Positions 1 to 7,852 of a stretch of DNA of 64,000 nucleotides are shown piece after piece. The DNA is taken from assembly GCA_902363335.1 (NCBI GenBank), contig CABIZV010000001.1:620001-684000 (forward strand). Direction: 5' to 3'. A program made the translations under genes and the position numbers. Numbering within the stretch: the first letter of the stretch is position 1; every line of letters starts with the position of its first letter. The stretch is from Enterobacteriaceae bacterium. Lineage in GTDB: Bacteria; Pseudomonadota; Gammaproteobacteria; Enterobacterales; Enterobacteriaceae. The notes under the pieces are model-generated. The model did not search any database and had not been told where the DNA came from. It saw only the letters and a list, made by a program, of their open reading frames with translations.

Positions 1-396
1 GACGGTATGGGTTCCGATATGTTTGAAGAGCTGAAATTTGCCTTCTTCAAACATCGCGATGCCGGTGGGCCGCTGTGGCCCGATGCTTTTGCTCGGGCAC
101 TCAGTAACGGTAATACCCTGCTTAGCCGTAACTTTAACGCCCGGTTCGGACGCATTGAAGCCGGTTACAAAGCGGATTTAACCATCAGTGATTATCTTAC
201 GCCGACGCCGCTTTTAGCCGAAAACATCGCCGGGCATATTGCTTTTGGGATGGGGGCAAGCCATGTACACAGCGTGATGGTGAATGGCGTGATGGTTTAT
301 GAGAACAGGGCCTTTACCTTCGACTGTGAGCCTATTTTTGCCGAAGCCCGCCAGGTTGCGATGAAGATGTGGAAAAGGATGGATGCTCTGGGTTAA
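1..396 (+). CDS. ssnA: SsnA-type aminohydrolase, C-terminal part (5' end outside window)
   Basis: Only the last 131 or so codons are present; the frame is open to the left edge and ends at TAA 394-396. The residues match the C-terminal part of SsnA, a metal-dependent amidohydrolase of the chlorohydrolase/guanine deaminase superfamily. The stretch GRIEAGYKADLTISDY is the superfamily signature in which the protein returns from the TIM barrel to the small beta-sandwich, and VMVNGVMVYENR completes that sandwich. The metal ligands lie upstream, outside the window. In E. coli ssnA sits in the purine catabolic region beside ygfK, ygfM and xdhD, which fits the urate genes on its right here. The substrate is not established. 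Family assignment is good. Confidence 0.85.
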   Translation, partial: DGMGSDMFEELKFAFFKHRDAGGPLWPDAFARALSNGNTLLSRNFNARFGRIEAGYKADLTISDYLTPTPLLAENIAGHIAFGMGASHVHSVMVNGVMVYENRAFTFDCEPIFAEARQVAMKMWKRMDALG

Positions 397-415
397 TGGG
401 CACCCTGAGGTAGTA

Positions 416-445
416 AAAGGCCGCAGCGTATGCGTTGCGGCCTTA
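416..445. terminator. Terminator between ssnA and ygfS
   Basis: A stem with arms AAGGCCGCA and TGCGGCCTT encloses a short loop and is followed on the plus strand by TATATTTTT. It lies between two convergent genes and could serve ssnA, and less well ygfS in the other direction. Confidence 0.7.
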
Positions 446-504
446 TATATTTTTAGCACACAGCAACGTTGTACTGATAGCCCATAACTTCCGGGCTACA
501 AGCG

Positions 505-957
505 TCAGAATGCCGTACTGCGTTTACGTTGCTGCTGTATTTCCATCAGTTCCTTTGGCGTTATCTGACGCAGCGCGGTCGTTGGACAAACGTCAACACA
601 TGCCGGGCCACGGTCGCGGTCCGCACACAGATCGCATTTGATAATCTCCATTGCCGCAGTAATGGTAATGACACCAAAAGGACAGGCCACCACGCAGCTC
701 TGGCAGCCGATACAGCGGTTTGAGTCTGCCTCAACCCTATCACTTCCCATGCTGAGAGCGCCAACGGGACAAACGGTCACACAAGGGGCATTTTCACATT
801 GATGGCACATCACCGGCACACTCAACGTATCAAGGCGCAGCACGTTTAAACGAGGTGCAAACGCAGCGTTCTCAGTGATATGTTCCAGCGCACACGCCAC
901 CTCGCAGGTTCGACAGCCGATACAGGATGCCGAATCCGCCAGAATAAAGCGGGTCAT
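505..957 (-). CDS. ygfS: Four-cluster [4Fe-4S] ferredoxin-type electron carrier YgfS
   Basis: A 150-residue polyferredoxin of the HydN/HycB/YgfS group. Cysteine motifs in order are CIGCRTCEVAC near residue 12, CHQCENAPCVTVC near 51, CIGCQSCVVAC near 82 and CDLC...CVDVC near 109, enough for four [4Fe-4S] clusters. There is no signal peptide, so it should be cytoplasmic. Its ATG overlaps the TGA of uacF (ATGA at 954-957), so the two are probably translationally coupled. The likely role, inferred from context, is to carry electrons between the formate dehydrogenase, UacF and the molybdenum hydroxylase encoded nearby. HydN is the main alternative name, but the short length and the pairing with uacF favour YgfS. 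Confidence 0.85.
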   Translation of the reverse strand: MTRFILADSASCIGCRTCEVACALEHITENAAFAPRLNVLRLDTLSVPVMCHQCENAPCVTVCPVGALSMGSDRVEADSNRCIGCQSCVVACPFGVITITAAMEIIKCDLCADRDRGPACVDVCPTTALRQITPKELMEIQQQRKRSTAF

Positions 958-2894
958 ACGCCCTCCTTCTTATCAAACATCGCCAGCATGTCACGGGCCG
1001 CCTGCCGTCCGGCGGCCATCGCGGTGACCACCAGATCGGCGCCGTGTACCGCATCGCCACCGGCAAATATTTTCTCGTTACTGGTTTGTGTCATTGCGCG
1101 CCCCGCGCCGCCGGTTTGAATTTGCCCCCAGCGATCTAGCTGAACGTTATGACCGCGTAGCCACGGCATATCATGAGCCTGGAAGCCAAAAGCCATGATC
1201 AACACATCCGCCGGTAGTTCGAAACCAGAACCGACAATCGGCCGAGGACGACGACGTCCATCGGGTCCGGGTTCCCCCATATCGGTACGGATCAAGCCAA
1301 TGGCGGAAACCTGCCCCTTACGATTGCGTTGAATATACTGCGGCTGAACATTGAACTGGAACTCAACGCCTTCTTCACGCGCGTTCGCCACCTCTTTTTT
1401 TGAACCTGGCATGCTCAGTTCATCACGACGATACGCGCAGGTCACGCTCGCCGCACCGCGGCGTATTGCCGTTCGCAGGCAGTCCATGGCCGTATCACCA
1501 CCACCCAACACCACCACGTGTTTGTCCTGAATATCGATCGATGGGTATTCTGCACTCTCCTCAAGCCCCATCACCTCACGGGTGTTGGCAATCAGGAACG
1601 GTAATGCCTGAATCACACCCGGCGCATCTTCCCCTTCAAGCCCCGCAGCCATCAGGCCATAGGTACCCACGCCGACGAAAACGGCATCGTAATGGTCTAT
1701 CAGGTCGCTAAACGCCACATCACGTCCCACTTCGTGGTTCAGGTGGAAGGCAATTCCCATATCGCTAAATAATGTTCGCCTGACGCTGAGAATCTTTTTA
1801 TCCAGTTTGAACGCTGGGATACCGAAGGTTAACAGCCCACCAATTTCAGGATGCTTATCAAATACATCGGCTTTAACGCCTGCTCGCGCCAGGATATCAG
1901 CACATCCCAGGCCCGCCGGACCTGCGCCGATAATTGCGACCCGTTCCTGGCGCGGAACTACGTCACCTATCTGCGGACGCCAACCCATCGCCAGCGCGGT
2001 ATCGGTGATATAGCGCTCGAGATTGCCAATTGTGACCGCTCCCCCCTCATTTTTGAGCGTGCAAGCCCCTTCACATAAGCGATCCTGCGGACATACCCGA
2101 CCGCAAATCTCCGGCAACGAGCTGCTTTGATGACACAGTTCGGCGGCTTCAACGATCTTTCCCTGTTTTGCCAGGCGAATAAACTCCGGAATAGCGTTAT
2201 GCAGTGGGCAGGTCCAGTTACACCAGGCTTTTTCGGCGCAATACAGGCAACGTTCACTTTCGTATTCCGCATCACAGATCCCCAGCCCGTGGTATATCTC
2301 CTCAAAATGGGTTTTCCTGACGGCGGCATCAACCTTACTAGCGCCTATGCGCGGCGGTTTTGCCATGAATGCTTCTCTCCGGCTGGGCTTGCGAGGCTGT
2401 ACCGGCTGCCCAATGACAGCACGACTCTGGCGTTCACGACGCAGCGCGACTAATCCGTCTTCATCCATTAATCGCAGAGACTGTGTTGGACACACGCTCA
2501 CGCAGGCCGGTTTCCCACTTGCCTGTTCACTGCACAGATCGCATTTTTGCGCCAACAGGGGCGCATCCTCATTCGCCGCCACCATCTCAATGGCGCCGAA
2601 TGGACACCCGATTACGCAGTTTTTACAACCGATACATTTTTCAGGATTAAGCTGAATGCTGTTATGCGCATAATAGAGCGCATCCGTCGGGCATGAGGTC
2701 ACACAGGGGGCGTCATTGCAATGATGGCAAGTTGCCGCACTGCTCTCTTTACGATGGAAAACAACATGAATGCGCGGTTGGAAATCACGACGTTGCGGCG
2801 GCCAGTTATCATTTTGGTGAGACGTCACACAGGCAACTTCACAGGCATGGCAGCCAATACAGCTCGTGACATCGGCAACAATAAATCGGTTCAT
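954..2894 (-). CDS. uacF: UacF/AegA-type fusion of polyferredoxin and GltD-like oxidoreductase
   Basis: 646 residues in two parts. Residues 1-165 form a ferredoxin domain with CIGCHACEVAC, CHHC...CVTSC, CIGCKNCVIGC and CDLC...CVSVC. The rest is like the small subunit of glutamate synthase (GltD): two more cysteine clusters (CLYC...CNWTC and CGRVC...CEGAC), an FAD fold (IIGAGPAGLGCADIL) and an NAD(P) fold (VVLGGGDTAMDCL). In E. coli the homologues UacF (YgfT) and AegA have been linked to formate-dependent urate degradation together with formate dehydrogenase H. Here uacF, a urate-type permease and fdhF are neighbours, which supports that role. It is transcribed away from the permease from a shared 0.4-kb control region and overlaps ygfS by four bases. 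Confidence 0.88.
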   Translation of the reverse strand: MNRFIVADVTSCIGCHACEVACVTSHQNDNWPPQRRDFQPRIHVVFHRKESSAATCHHCNDAPCVTSCPTDALYYAHNSIQLNPEKCIGCKNCVIGCPFGAIEMVAANEDAPLLAQKCDLCSEQASGKPACVSVCPTQSLRLMDEDGLVALRRERQSRAVIGQPVQPRKPSRREAFMAKPPRIGASKVDAAVRKTHFEEIYHGLGICDAEYESERCLYCAEKAWCNWTCPLHNAIPEFIRLAKQGKIVEAAELCHQSSSLPEICGRVCPQDRLCEGACTLKNEGGAVTIGNLERYITDTALAMGWRPQIGDVVPRQERVAIIGAGPAGLGCADILARAGVKADVFDKHPEIGGLLTFGIPAFKLDKKILSVRRTLFSDMGIAFHLNHEVGRDVAFSDLIDHYDAVFVGVGTYGLMAAGLEGEDAPGVIQALPFLIANTREVMGLEESAEYPSIDIQDKHVVVLGGGDTAMDCLRTAIRRGAASVTCAYRRDELSMPGSKKEVANAREEGVEFQFNVQPQYIQRNRKGQVSAIGLIRTDMGEPGPDGRRRPRPIVGSGFELPADVLIMAFGFQAHDMPWLRGHNVQLDRWGQIQTGGAGRAMTQTSNEKIFAGGDAVHGADLVVTAMAAGRQAARDMLAMFDKKEGV

Positions 2895-3104
2895 TTGCTT
2901 CCCTTTTATTATTCAAATATTCATCAAGGGATGCGATGCAATAATCAGGCGCATTTTTCGATTTTAAAATAAGCGGGATTATTTTTGCGATGAAAATCAT
3001 ACAATCGTTATTTTTTAAAGATAATCCATCGTAAAATCAGTCCATTAAAATGTGTCTCGCCACGACCCTTACCGAGTGATTCTTATTTTTACCTACCAAA
3101 ATGA

Positions 3105-3119
3105 GAGATAATTTATCTC
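3105..3119. promoter_or_regulatory. Candidate operator, 15-bp palindrome
   Basis: GAGATAATTTATCTC is a perfect palindrome around a central T, lying between divergent promoters. The binding protein is unknown. Confidence 0.35.
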
Positions 3120-3236
3120 ATTGTGATATCCCCGTTTTTTGTTTCTTTTAGCTTCACCGCTCGATTGTCACGTTCTATTCCAGAAGTCGTGATTTTATTC
3201 ACAAATATGCTCACTGTCTGACCAAAAACGCAATTC

Positions 3237-3252
3237 TGGCACAGCTTACGCA
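3237..3252 (+). promoter_or_regulatory. Candidate sigma-54 promoter for the permease-fdhF operon
   Basis: TGGCACAGCTTACGCA keeps the invariant GG and GC at the correct 12-bp offset of the -24/-12 consensus, with the whole TGGCAC block intact and mismatches at three less conserved positions. Transcription would start near 3263, about 107 bp before the permease ATG. E. coli fdhF is sigma-54/FhlA dependent, which makes this choice sensible. Confidence 0.55.
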
Positions 3253-3369
3253 TAACTTACGCCGTGCGCGCAACACGCTGATCACGACATCAGCTCAGGG
3301 AGGCAACCGCCTTCGAATCGTAACTTCCTGTTCGTTGTGAACGGAAGTCGTACAGGAGAGAACAACTTC

Positions 3370-4842
3370 ATGAAAGAATTTGCCATTCCTGCCTCACACT
3401 CTTCGGCATCCACTGCACCGGTTGATGAGGTTTTACCCTTTACGCAAATGATCCTTTACGGATTGCAGCACGTATTGGTGATGTACGCGGGTGCGGTTGC
3501 TGTGCCGCTGGTCGTAGGAAATGCCGTGGGGCTTCCTGCAGAGCACATAATTTTACTCATCAGCGCCGACCTGTTTATTTGCGGTGCGGCGACTATTGTA
3601 CAGTCGATGGGGATCCGTCCCTGGCTGGGTTGCCGGTTACCGTTGATTCAGGGCTGTACCTTTGCTGCGTTAATCCCCATGGTGCTAATCGGCAAAGAAT
3701 ACGGTATTGGCGCGATCTCCGGCGCAGTAATTGTCTCCGGTGTCTTTATTCTTGCTTGCGCCCCATGGATCAGCCGTTTAATCCGCTTTTTCCCCAAAGT
3801 CGTCATGGGAGGTATTGTGACCCTTATCGGCCTGTCGATTATGCCAGTTGCAGGCGGCTGGATTGGTGGCGGCAGTAGCGATATGGCGGGGTTTGGGGAC
3901 CTGTTTTCATTGCTGATGGCAGCGATCACGCTGGTGATTATCCTTAATCTCTATACCTTCGCCACCGGTGTTATCAAAAACACCGCCGTACTGATAGGGC
4001 TTGCGATCGGCACCATCTTGTGGAGCTTCTTTAAACCACTCGATTTTCACCTGGTGAACGCCACGCCGTGGCTCCATCTCCCCCAGGTAATGCAATTTGC
4101 CCGACCAGAATTTCATATCGTCCCCGTGGCTTTGTTATCAATGGTGATGGTGGTGGTCATGGTCGAAACCATGTCCTCGATTATGGCTACTGGCGATATT
4201 GTGGGTAAAAAGGTGGATTCAGGCATGCTACGTAATGGTCTGAACACCTGTGGCCTTGCGACCACAATTTGCGGCTTCTTCAACCTCTTTCCCTATGCGG
4301 CCTTTGCGCAGAACGTCGGATTAATAGGTCTGACCGGAGTACGCAGTCGTTTTGTGGTCTCGGTATCCGGGGCGATTCTCATTTTGATGGGCATCTTTTC
4401 AAAAATGGCGGCGCTGGTGGTGCTCATTCCTAAACCTATTCTGGGCGGGGCCGGGATCGTGATGTTTGGTATGGTCGCTGTCTCAGGAATTCGTACCTTA
4501 GGACAGGTGAACTATCGCAATAATAACAATGGCATGGTCGTCGCTCTAACCCTCGGTCTGGGTATGATGCCGGTGCTGGTACCCAATTTGTTCACCCAAT
4601 TCCCTCCGATGATGCAACTGTTCCTGCACAGCGGGATCACAATCGGAACGCTAACGGCAATTGTTGCAAACCTGACGCTAAACGGCAGCGTGCCGTTACG
4701 TATTTCTCATGATGTCCCGGAACCCGATCCGGCACCACCAAGCGCTGCAGCGCGAAATATGGCGGTGCGTACCGTTCGGATGTGGCTACTGCTGCGTAAA
4801 GTCCAGAAAGACCAGACGGCACAGCAAAGTACGGGGAAATAA
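3370..4842 (+). CDS. uacT: NCS2-family urate/xanthine-type permease (UacT-like)
   Basis: 490 residues with about a dozen or more hydrophobic segments. It belongs to the nucleobase:cation symporter-2 (NAT) family: GLQHVLVMYAGAVAVPLVVG in TM1 and the TM10 region QNVGLIGLTGVRSR are family signatures. It is most like UacT, the E. coli urate transporter, though diverged from the K-12 sequence (for example QNVGLIGLTGVRSR against QNVGLVSVTRVHSR), so substrate choice among urate, xanthine and related purines is not certain. I chose the ATG at 3370, preceded by AGGAGAG at about 3354-3360, over a GTG at 3337. It is the first gene of an operon with the 38-codon ORF and fdhF. The symbol rests on family and neighbours. 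Confidence 0.8.
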   Translation: MKEFAIPASHSSASTAPVDEVLPFTQMILYGLQHVLVMYAGAVAVPLVVGNAVGLPAEHIILLISADLFICGAATIVQSMGIRPWLGCRLPLIQGCTFAALIPMVLIGKEYGIGAISGAVIVSGVFILACAPWISRLIRFFPKVVMGGIVTLIGLSIMPVAGGWIGGGSSDMAGFGDLFSLLMAAITLVIILNLYTFATGVIKNTAVLIGLAIGTILWSFFKPLDFHLVNATPWLHLPQVMQFARPEFHIVPVALLSMVMVVVMVETMSSIMATGDIVGKKVDSGMLRNGLNTCGLATTICGFFNLFPYAAFAQNVGLIGLTGVRSRFVVSVSGAILILMGIFSKMAALVVLIPKPILGGAGIVMFGMVAVSGIRTLGQVNYRNNNNGMVVALTLGLGMMPVLVPNLFTQFPPMMQLFLHSGITIGTLTAIVANLTLNGSVPLRISHDVPEPDPAPPSAAARNMAVRTVRMWLLLRKVQKDQTAQQSTGK

Positions 4843-4958
4843 TGCAAAACCGGATCCTGTTCGCCCTGCTGGCGCTGGCGCTAATGACCCTTCCCGCCGT
4901 CCAGCAAGCTATCGCTTTTGGTCTCAGCAGCCGCTTTGGTTATGCGCTGCTGTGGTAA
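4842..4958 (+). CDS. 38-residue hydrophobic protein coupled to the permease
   Basis: The permease stop and this start share a base (TAATG, start A at 4842), and the frame ends with TAA at 4956-4958. The product begins MQNRILFALLALALMTLPAV and ends RFGYALLW: one hydrophobic segment with a positive N-terminus, either a single-pass membrane protein or a cleaved leader. It lies exactly between the permease and fdhF, 26 bp before the fdhF ATG. I do not recognise the family. The tight overlap and the near absence of spare DNA on either side argue that it is translated; it could be a subunit or membrane anchor for the adjacent enzymes. Confidence 0.6.
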   Translation: MQNRILFALLALALMTLPAVQQAIAFGLSSRFGYALLW

Positions 4959-4984
4959 ATTTTCACTCAATCTGGAGAGTCATC

Positions 4985-7132
4985 ATGAATGGAGTGACGA
5001 CCGTCTGTCCCTACTGTGCTGCCGGATGTAAGTTAAAGCTCGTCGTTGAGGACGGGAAAATCGTGCGAGCCGAGCCCGCAATGGGGAAGAATAATCAGGG
5101 CACGCTATGCCTGAAAGGTTATTACGGTTGGGATTTTATCCACGACACCCGCATTTTGACACCGCGTCTGCAAACACCGATGATCCGTCGCCAGCGTGGC
5201 GGTAAGCTGGAATCCGTCACCTGGGATGAGGCGCTCGATTACGTTGCCGACCGCCTCGCCGCAATTAAAGAACGCTATGGCCCGGATGCTATCCAGACCA
5301 CCGGTTCTTCACGGGGTACGGGGAATGAAACCAATTATGTGATGCAAAAATTTGCCCGTGCCGTTATTGGCACTAATAACGTGGATTGTTGCGCTCGCGT
5401 CTGACACGGCCCTTCGGTTGCAGGTCTGCACCAATCGGTTGGTAACGGCGCGATGAGTAATGCCATCACTGAGATTGATAACAGCGATCTAGTGTTTATT
5501 TTCGGCTATAACCCGGCAGATTCACACCCTATCGTCGCCAATCACGTACTGAATGCTAAACGTCATGGCGCGAAAGTTATTGTCTGCGATCCGCGACGGA
5601 TAGAAACTGCGAGAATCGCCGATATGCATCTGGCGCTCAACAACGGAAGCAATATCGCTCTGCTGAATGCGCTAGCTCAGGTGATCATTGCAGAGGATCT
5701 TTATGACACCTCGTTTGTCTCCCAGCGCGCTGATGGTTTTGAAGAATATTGCAAACTTGTCGAAGGCTATCCACCTGAAGCGGTTGAGACAATTACCGGC
5801 GTCAGCGCGCAAGACATCCGCCGCTGCGCACGGATGTATGCACGAGCCAAATCAGCCACGATTTTGTGGGGCATGGGGGTAACCCAGTTCTATCAAGGAG
5901 TTGAAACCGTACGGGCGCTGACAAGTCTTGCCATTCTTACCGGCAATCTCGGTAAGCCGAGCGTTGGGGTTAACCCCGTACGGGGACAAAATAACGTTCA
6001 AGGCGCATGTGATATGGGCGCTTTGCCGGACACTTTCCCAGGCTATCAGTTCGTAAAAATAGCGGAAAACCGCGAAAAGTTCGCTAAAGCATGGGGTGTG
6101 GCTAGCCTGCCGGAACATACCGGTTATCGCATCAGCGAATTGCCACATCGAGCCGAGCACGGTGAAGTTCGCGCGGCGTACATAATGGGAGAAGATCCTC
6201 TACAAACGGATGCCGAGCTCTCGGCCGTTCGGAAAGCCTTTGAAACTCTGGAATTGGTCATTGTGCAGGATATCTTTATGACCAAAACGGCCGCCGCCGC
6301 CGATGTTATCCTCCCCGCCACCTCATGGGGCGAGCACGAAGGCGTCTATACCGCAGCAGACCGCGGCTTCCAGCGCTTTTACAAGGCGGTTGAACCGCAA
6401 TGGGATCTGAAAACTGACTGGCAGATTATTAGTGAAATCTCCAGCCGGATGGGTTACCCAATGCATTACCGCAATACGCAGGAAATTTGGGATGAATTGC
6501 GGCAGCTGTGTCCGGATTTCTTCGGTGCGACCTATGAAAAAATGGGCGAACTGGGCTATATCCAGTGGCCATGTCGTGATGAATCTCCGGCAGATACCGG
6601 CACCTCTTATCTGTTTAAAGAGCGTTTTTCCACCCCAAATGGGCGCGCACAGTTCTTTACCTGCGATTGGGTCGCTCCCATCGATAAGCTCAGTGAAGAC
6701 TTTCCGATGGTGCTATCTACCGTACGAGAGGTTGGCCACTATTCCTGCCGTTCTATGACCGGCAACTGCGCTGCTCTGTCAACGCTTGCCGATGAACCGG
6801 GCTACGCGCAGATCAACACCGACGATGCAGCTCGCCTTGGCATCGTGAATGAAGCGCTTATCTGGGTGAGTTCACGCAAAGGACGCGTGATGACCCGCGC
6901 TCAGGTCAGCGATCGCCCAAATAAAGGCGCAATTTACATGACCTATCAGTGGTGGATAGGAGCATGCAACGAGCTAGTGGCAGAGAATCTCAGCCCGATA
7001 ACTAAAACACCAGAATATAAGTACTGCGCGGTGCGCGTTGAGGCCATTGTTGACCAACAGGCTGCGGAGCGTTATGTGGTTGAGGAGTATCGTTTGCTGA
7101 AAGCGCGGTTGCGGGAAAGTGTGTTGGGGTAA
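4985..7132 (+). CDS. fdhF: Formate dehydrogenase H, selenoprotein (UGA-coded Sec at residue 140)
   Basis: 715 residues counting selenocysteine, the same length as E. coli FdhF. It oxidises formate to CO2 at a bis-MGD molybdenum centre. [4Fe-4S] ligands C8, C11, C15 and C42 are present. The frame is interrupted only by TGA at 5402-5404 within CCARV-Sec-HGPSVAG, where E. coli FdhF has Sec140 followed by the active-site histidine. The downstream bases reproduce the fdhF selenocysteine hairpin. The ATG at 4985 has GGAGAG five bases upstream. Conventional gene finding would split it into two ORFs (to 5404 and from about 5453). Its place in a urate permease operon, rather than beside formate-hydrogenlyase genes, suggests electron supply to UacF/YgfS and the molybdenum hydroxylase. 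Whether the genome has another fdhF cannot be told here. Confidence 0.95.
5402..5441 (+). promoter_or_regulatory. Bacterial SECIS hairpin of fdhF
   Basis: The 40 nt starting at the UGA codon resemble the E. coli fdhF SECIS; the apical element GGTTGCAGGTCTGCACC, with loop GGTCT, is intact. SelB binds this loop to recode UGA as selenocysteine. Confidence 0.9.
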
Positions 7133-7162
7133 AACGGGGTCATCCGGCAATGTGCGTGGTTA

Positions 7163-7186
7163 TGCCTGCTTATCAGGCATACATTT
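7163..7186 (+). terminator. Possible terminator after fdhF
   Basis: A TGCCTG / CAGGCA stem with a 5-nt loop is followed by TACATTTT, 31 bp past the fdhF stop. The stem is short. The rest of 7187-7350 holds only a degenerate GC-rich repeat and no gene. Confidence 0.4.
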
Positions 7187-7350
7187 TGTATGTTGCGATT
7201 GTCTGTAGCCCTGGCAAGGCGCGAGCCGCCCCTTGCGCGCTCCCCGCGCCGACACATTTTATTTGGCTTAATCTTTAAAAGGAGCGCAACACGGGCATGA
7301 ATCAAAAAACATCGCCCTTAACTGACAAGAATTAGGCTACAGGCAAGGGT

Positions 7351-7809
7351 TCAGGATTTTAAGGCATGCCGAATTGAGTCGAGAATCGGTTGATAGCCGG
7401 TGCAACGGCACATATTGCCTTCCAGAACATCTTTAAGCTGTTCATCGCTCGGCTGCGGGACTTTTTCCAGTAATGCAGTGGTACTGACCAGTACACCGGG
7501 TGTACAGAACCCGCACTGTACTCCACCTTTCTCCACGAACGCCTCCTGTAATTTTTGGGTGACGGGATTATCGTTCAGCCCCTCAAGGGTGGTAATTTCG
7601 GCTTCGTCGCATTGTTCAGCTAGCACCAGGCAAGAGCAGACGGCTTGACCATCCATCATTACGGTGCAAGCACCGCACTCGCCAATCGAACATCCCTCTT
7701 TGGTGGCCGTTAGCTTTAAGGTATTGCGCACGAGATCCAGCAGACGCATATTACCCTCAACCTTTGCTTCTACCAGCTTACCGTTAACCTTCACTTTAAT
7801 TGTGCTCAT
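7351..7809 (-). CDS. [2Fe-2S] subunit of a xanthine dehydrogenase-type molybdenum hydroxylase
   Basis: 152 residues, the usual length for XdhC/CoxS-type small subunits. The plant-type ferredoxin motif CSIGECGACTVMMDGQAVC near residue 40 and the second-cluster motif CGFCTPG...CRCTGY near 98-140 provide ligands for two [2Fe-2S] clusters. It follows the fused large subunit by 43 bp and is surely its partner, passing electrons from the molybdenum centre. It differs from XdhD of E. coli, where the FeS domain is part of the large chain. Substrate (xanthine, hypoxanthine or another purine) is inferred from the urate genes around it. Confidence 0.88.
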   Translation of the reverse strand: MSTIKVKVNGKLVEAKVEGNMRLLDLVRNTLKLTATKEGCSIGECGACTVMMDGQAVCSCLVLAEQCDEAEITTLEGLNDNPVTQKLQEAFVEKGGVQCGFCTPGVLVSTTALLEKVPQPSDEQLKDVLEGNMCRCTGYQPILDSIRHALKS

Positions 7810-7852
7810 TGCTCATCCTTTTCAGAGCGCTACCGCGCTCTGTTGTAGTGGG

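Larger units (their letters stand above)
2895..3369. promoter_or_regulatory. Divergent control region between uacF and the permease-fdhF operon
   Basis: 475 bp with no convincing gene. It holds a 15-bp perfect palindrome at 3105-3119 and a sigma-54-like promoter at 3237-3252. The part next to uacF is AT-rich, but I found no clear sigma-54 element pointing left. Confidence 0.6.

Noticed and set aside
4985..7132. fdhF as a pseudogene with a nonsense codon
   Set aside because: The TGA is at codon 140, followed by the SECIS hairpin and flanking residues identical to E. coli FdhF; it is selenocysteine.
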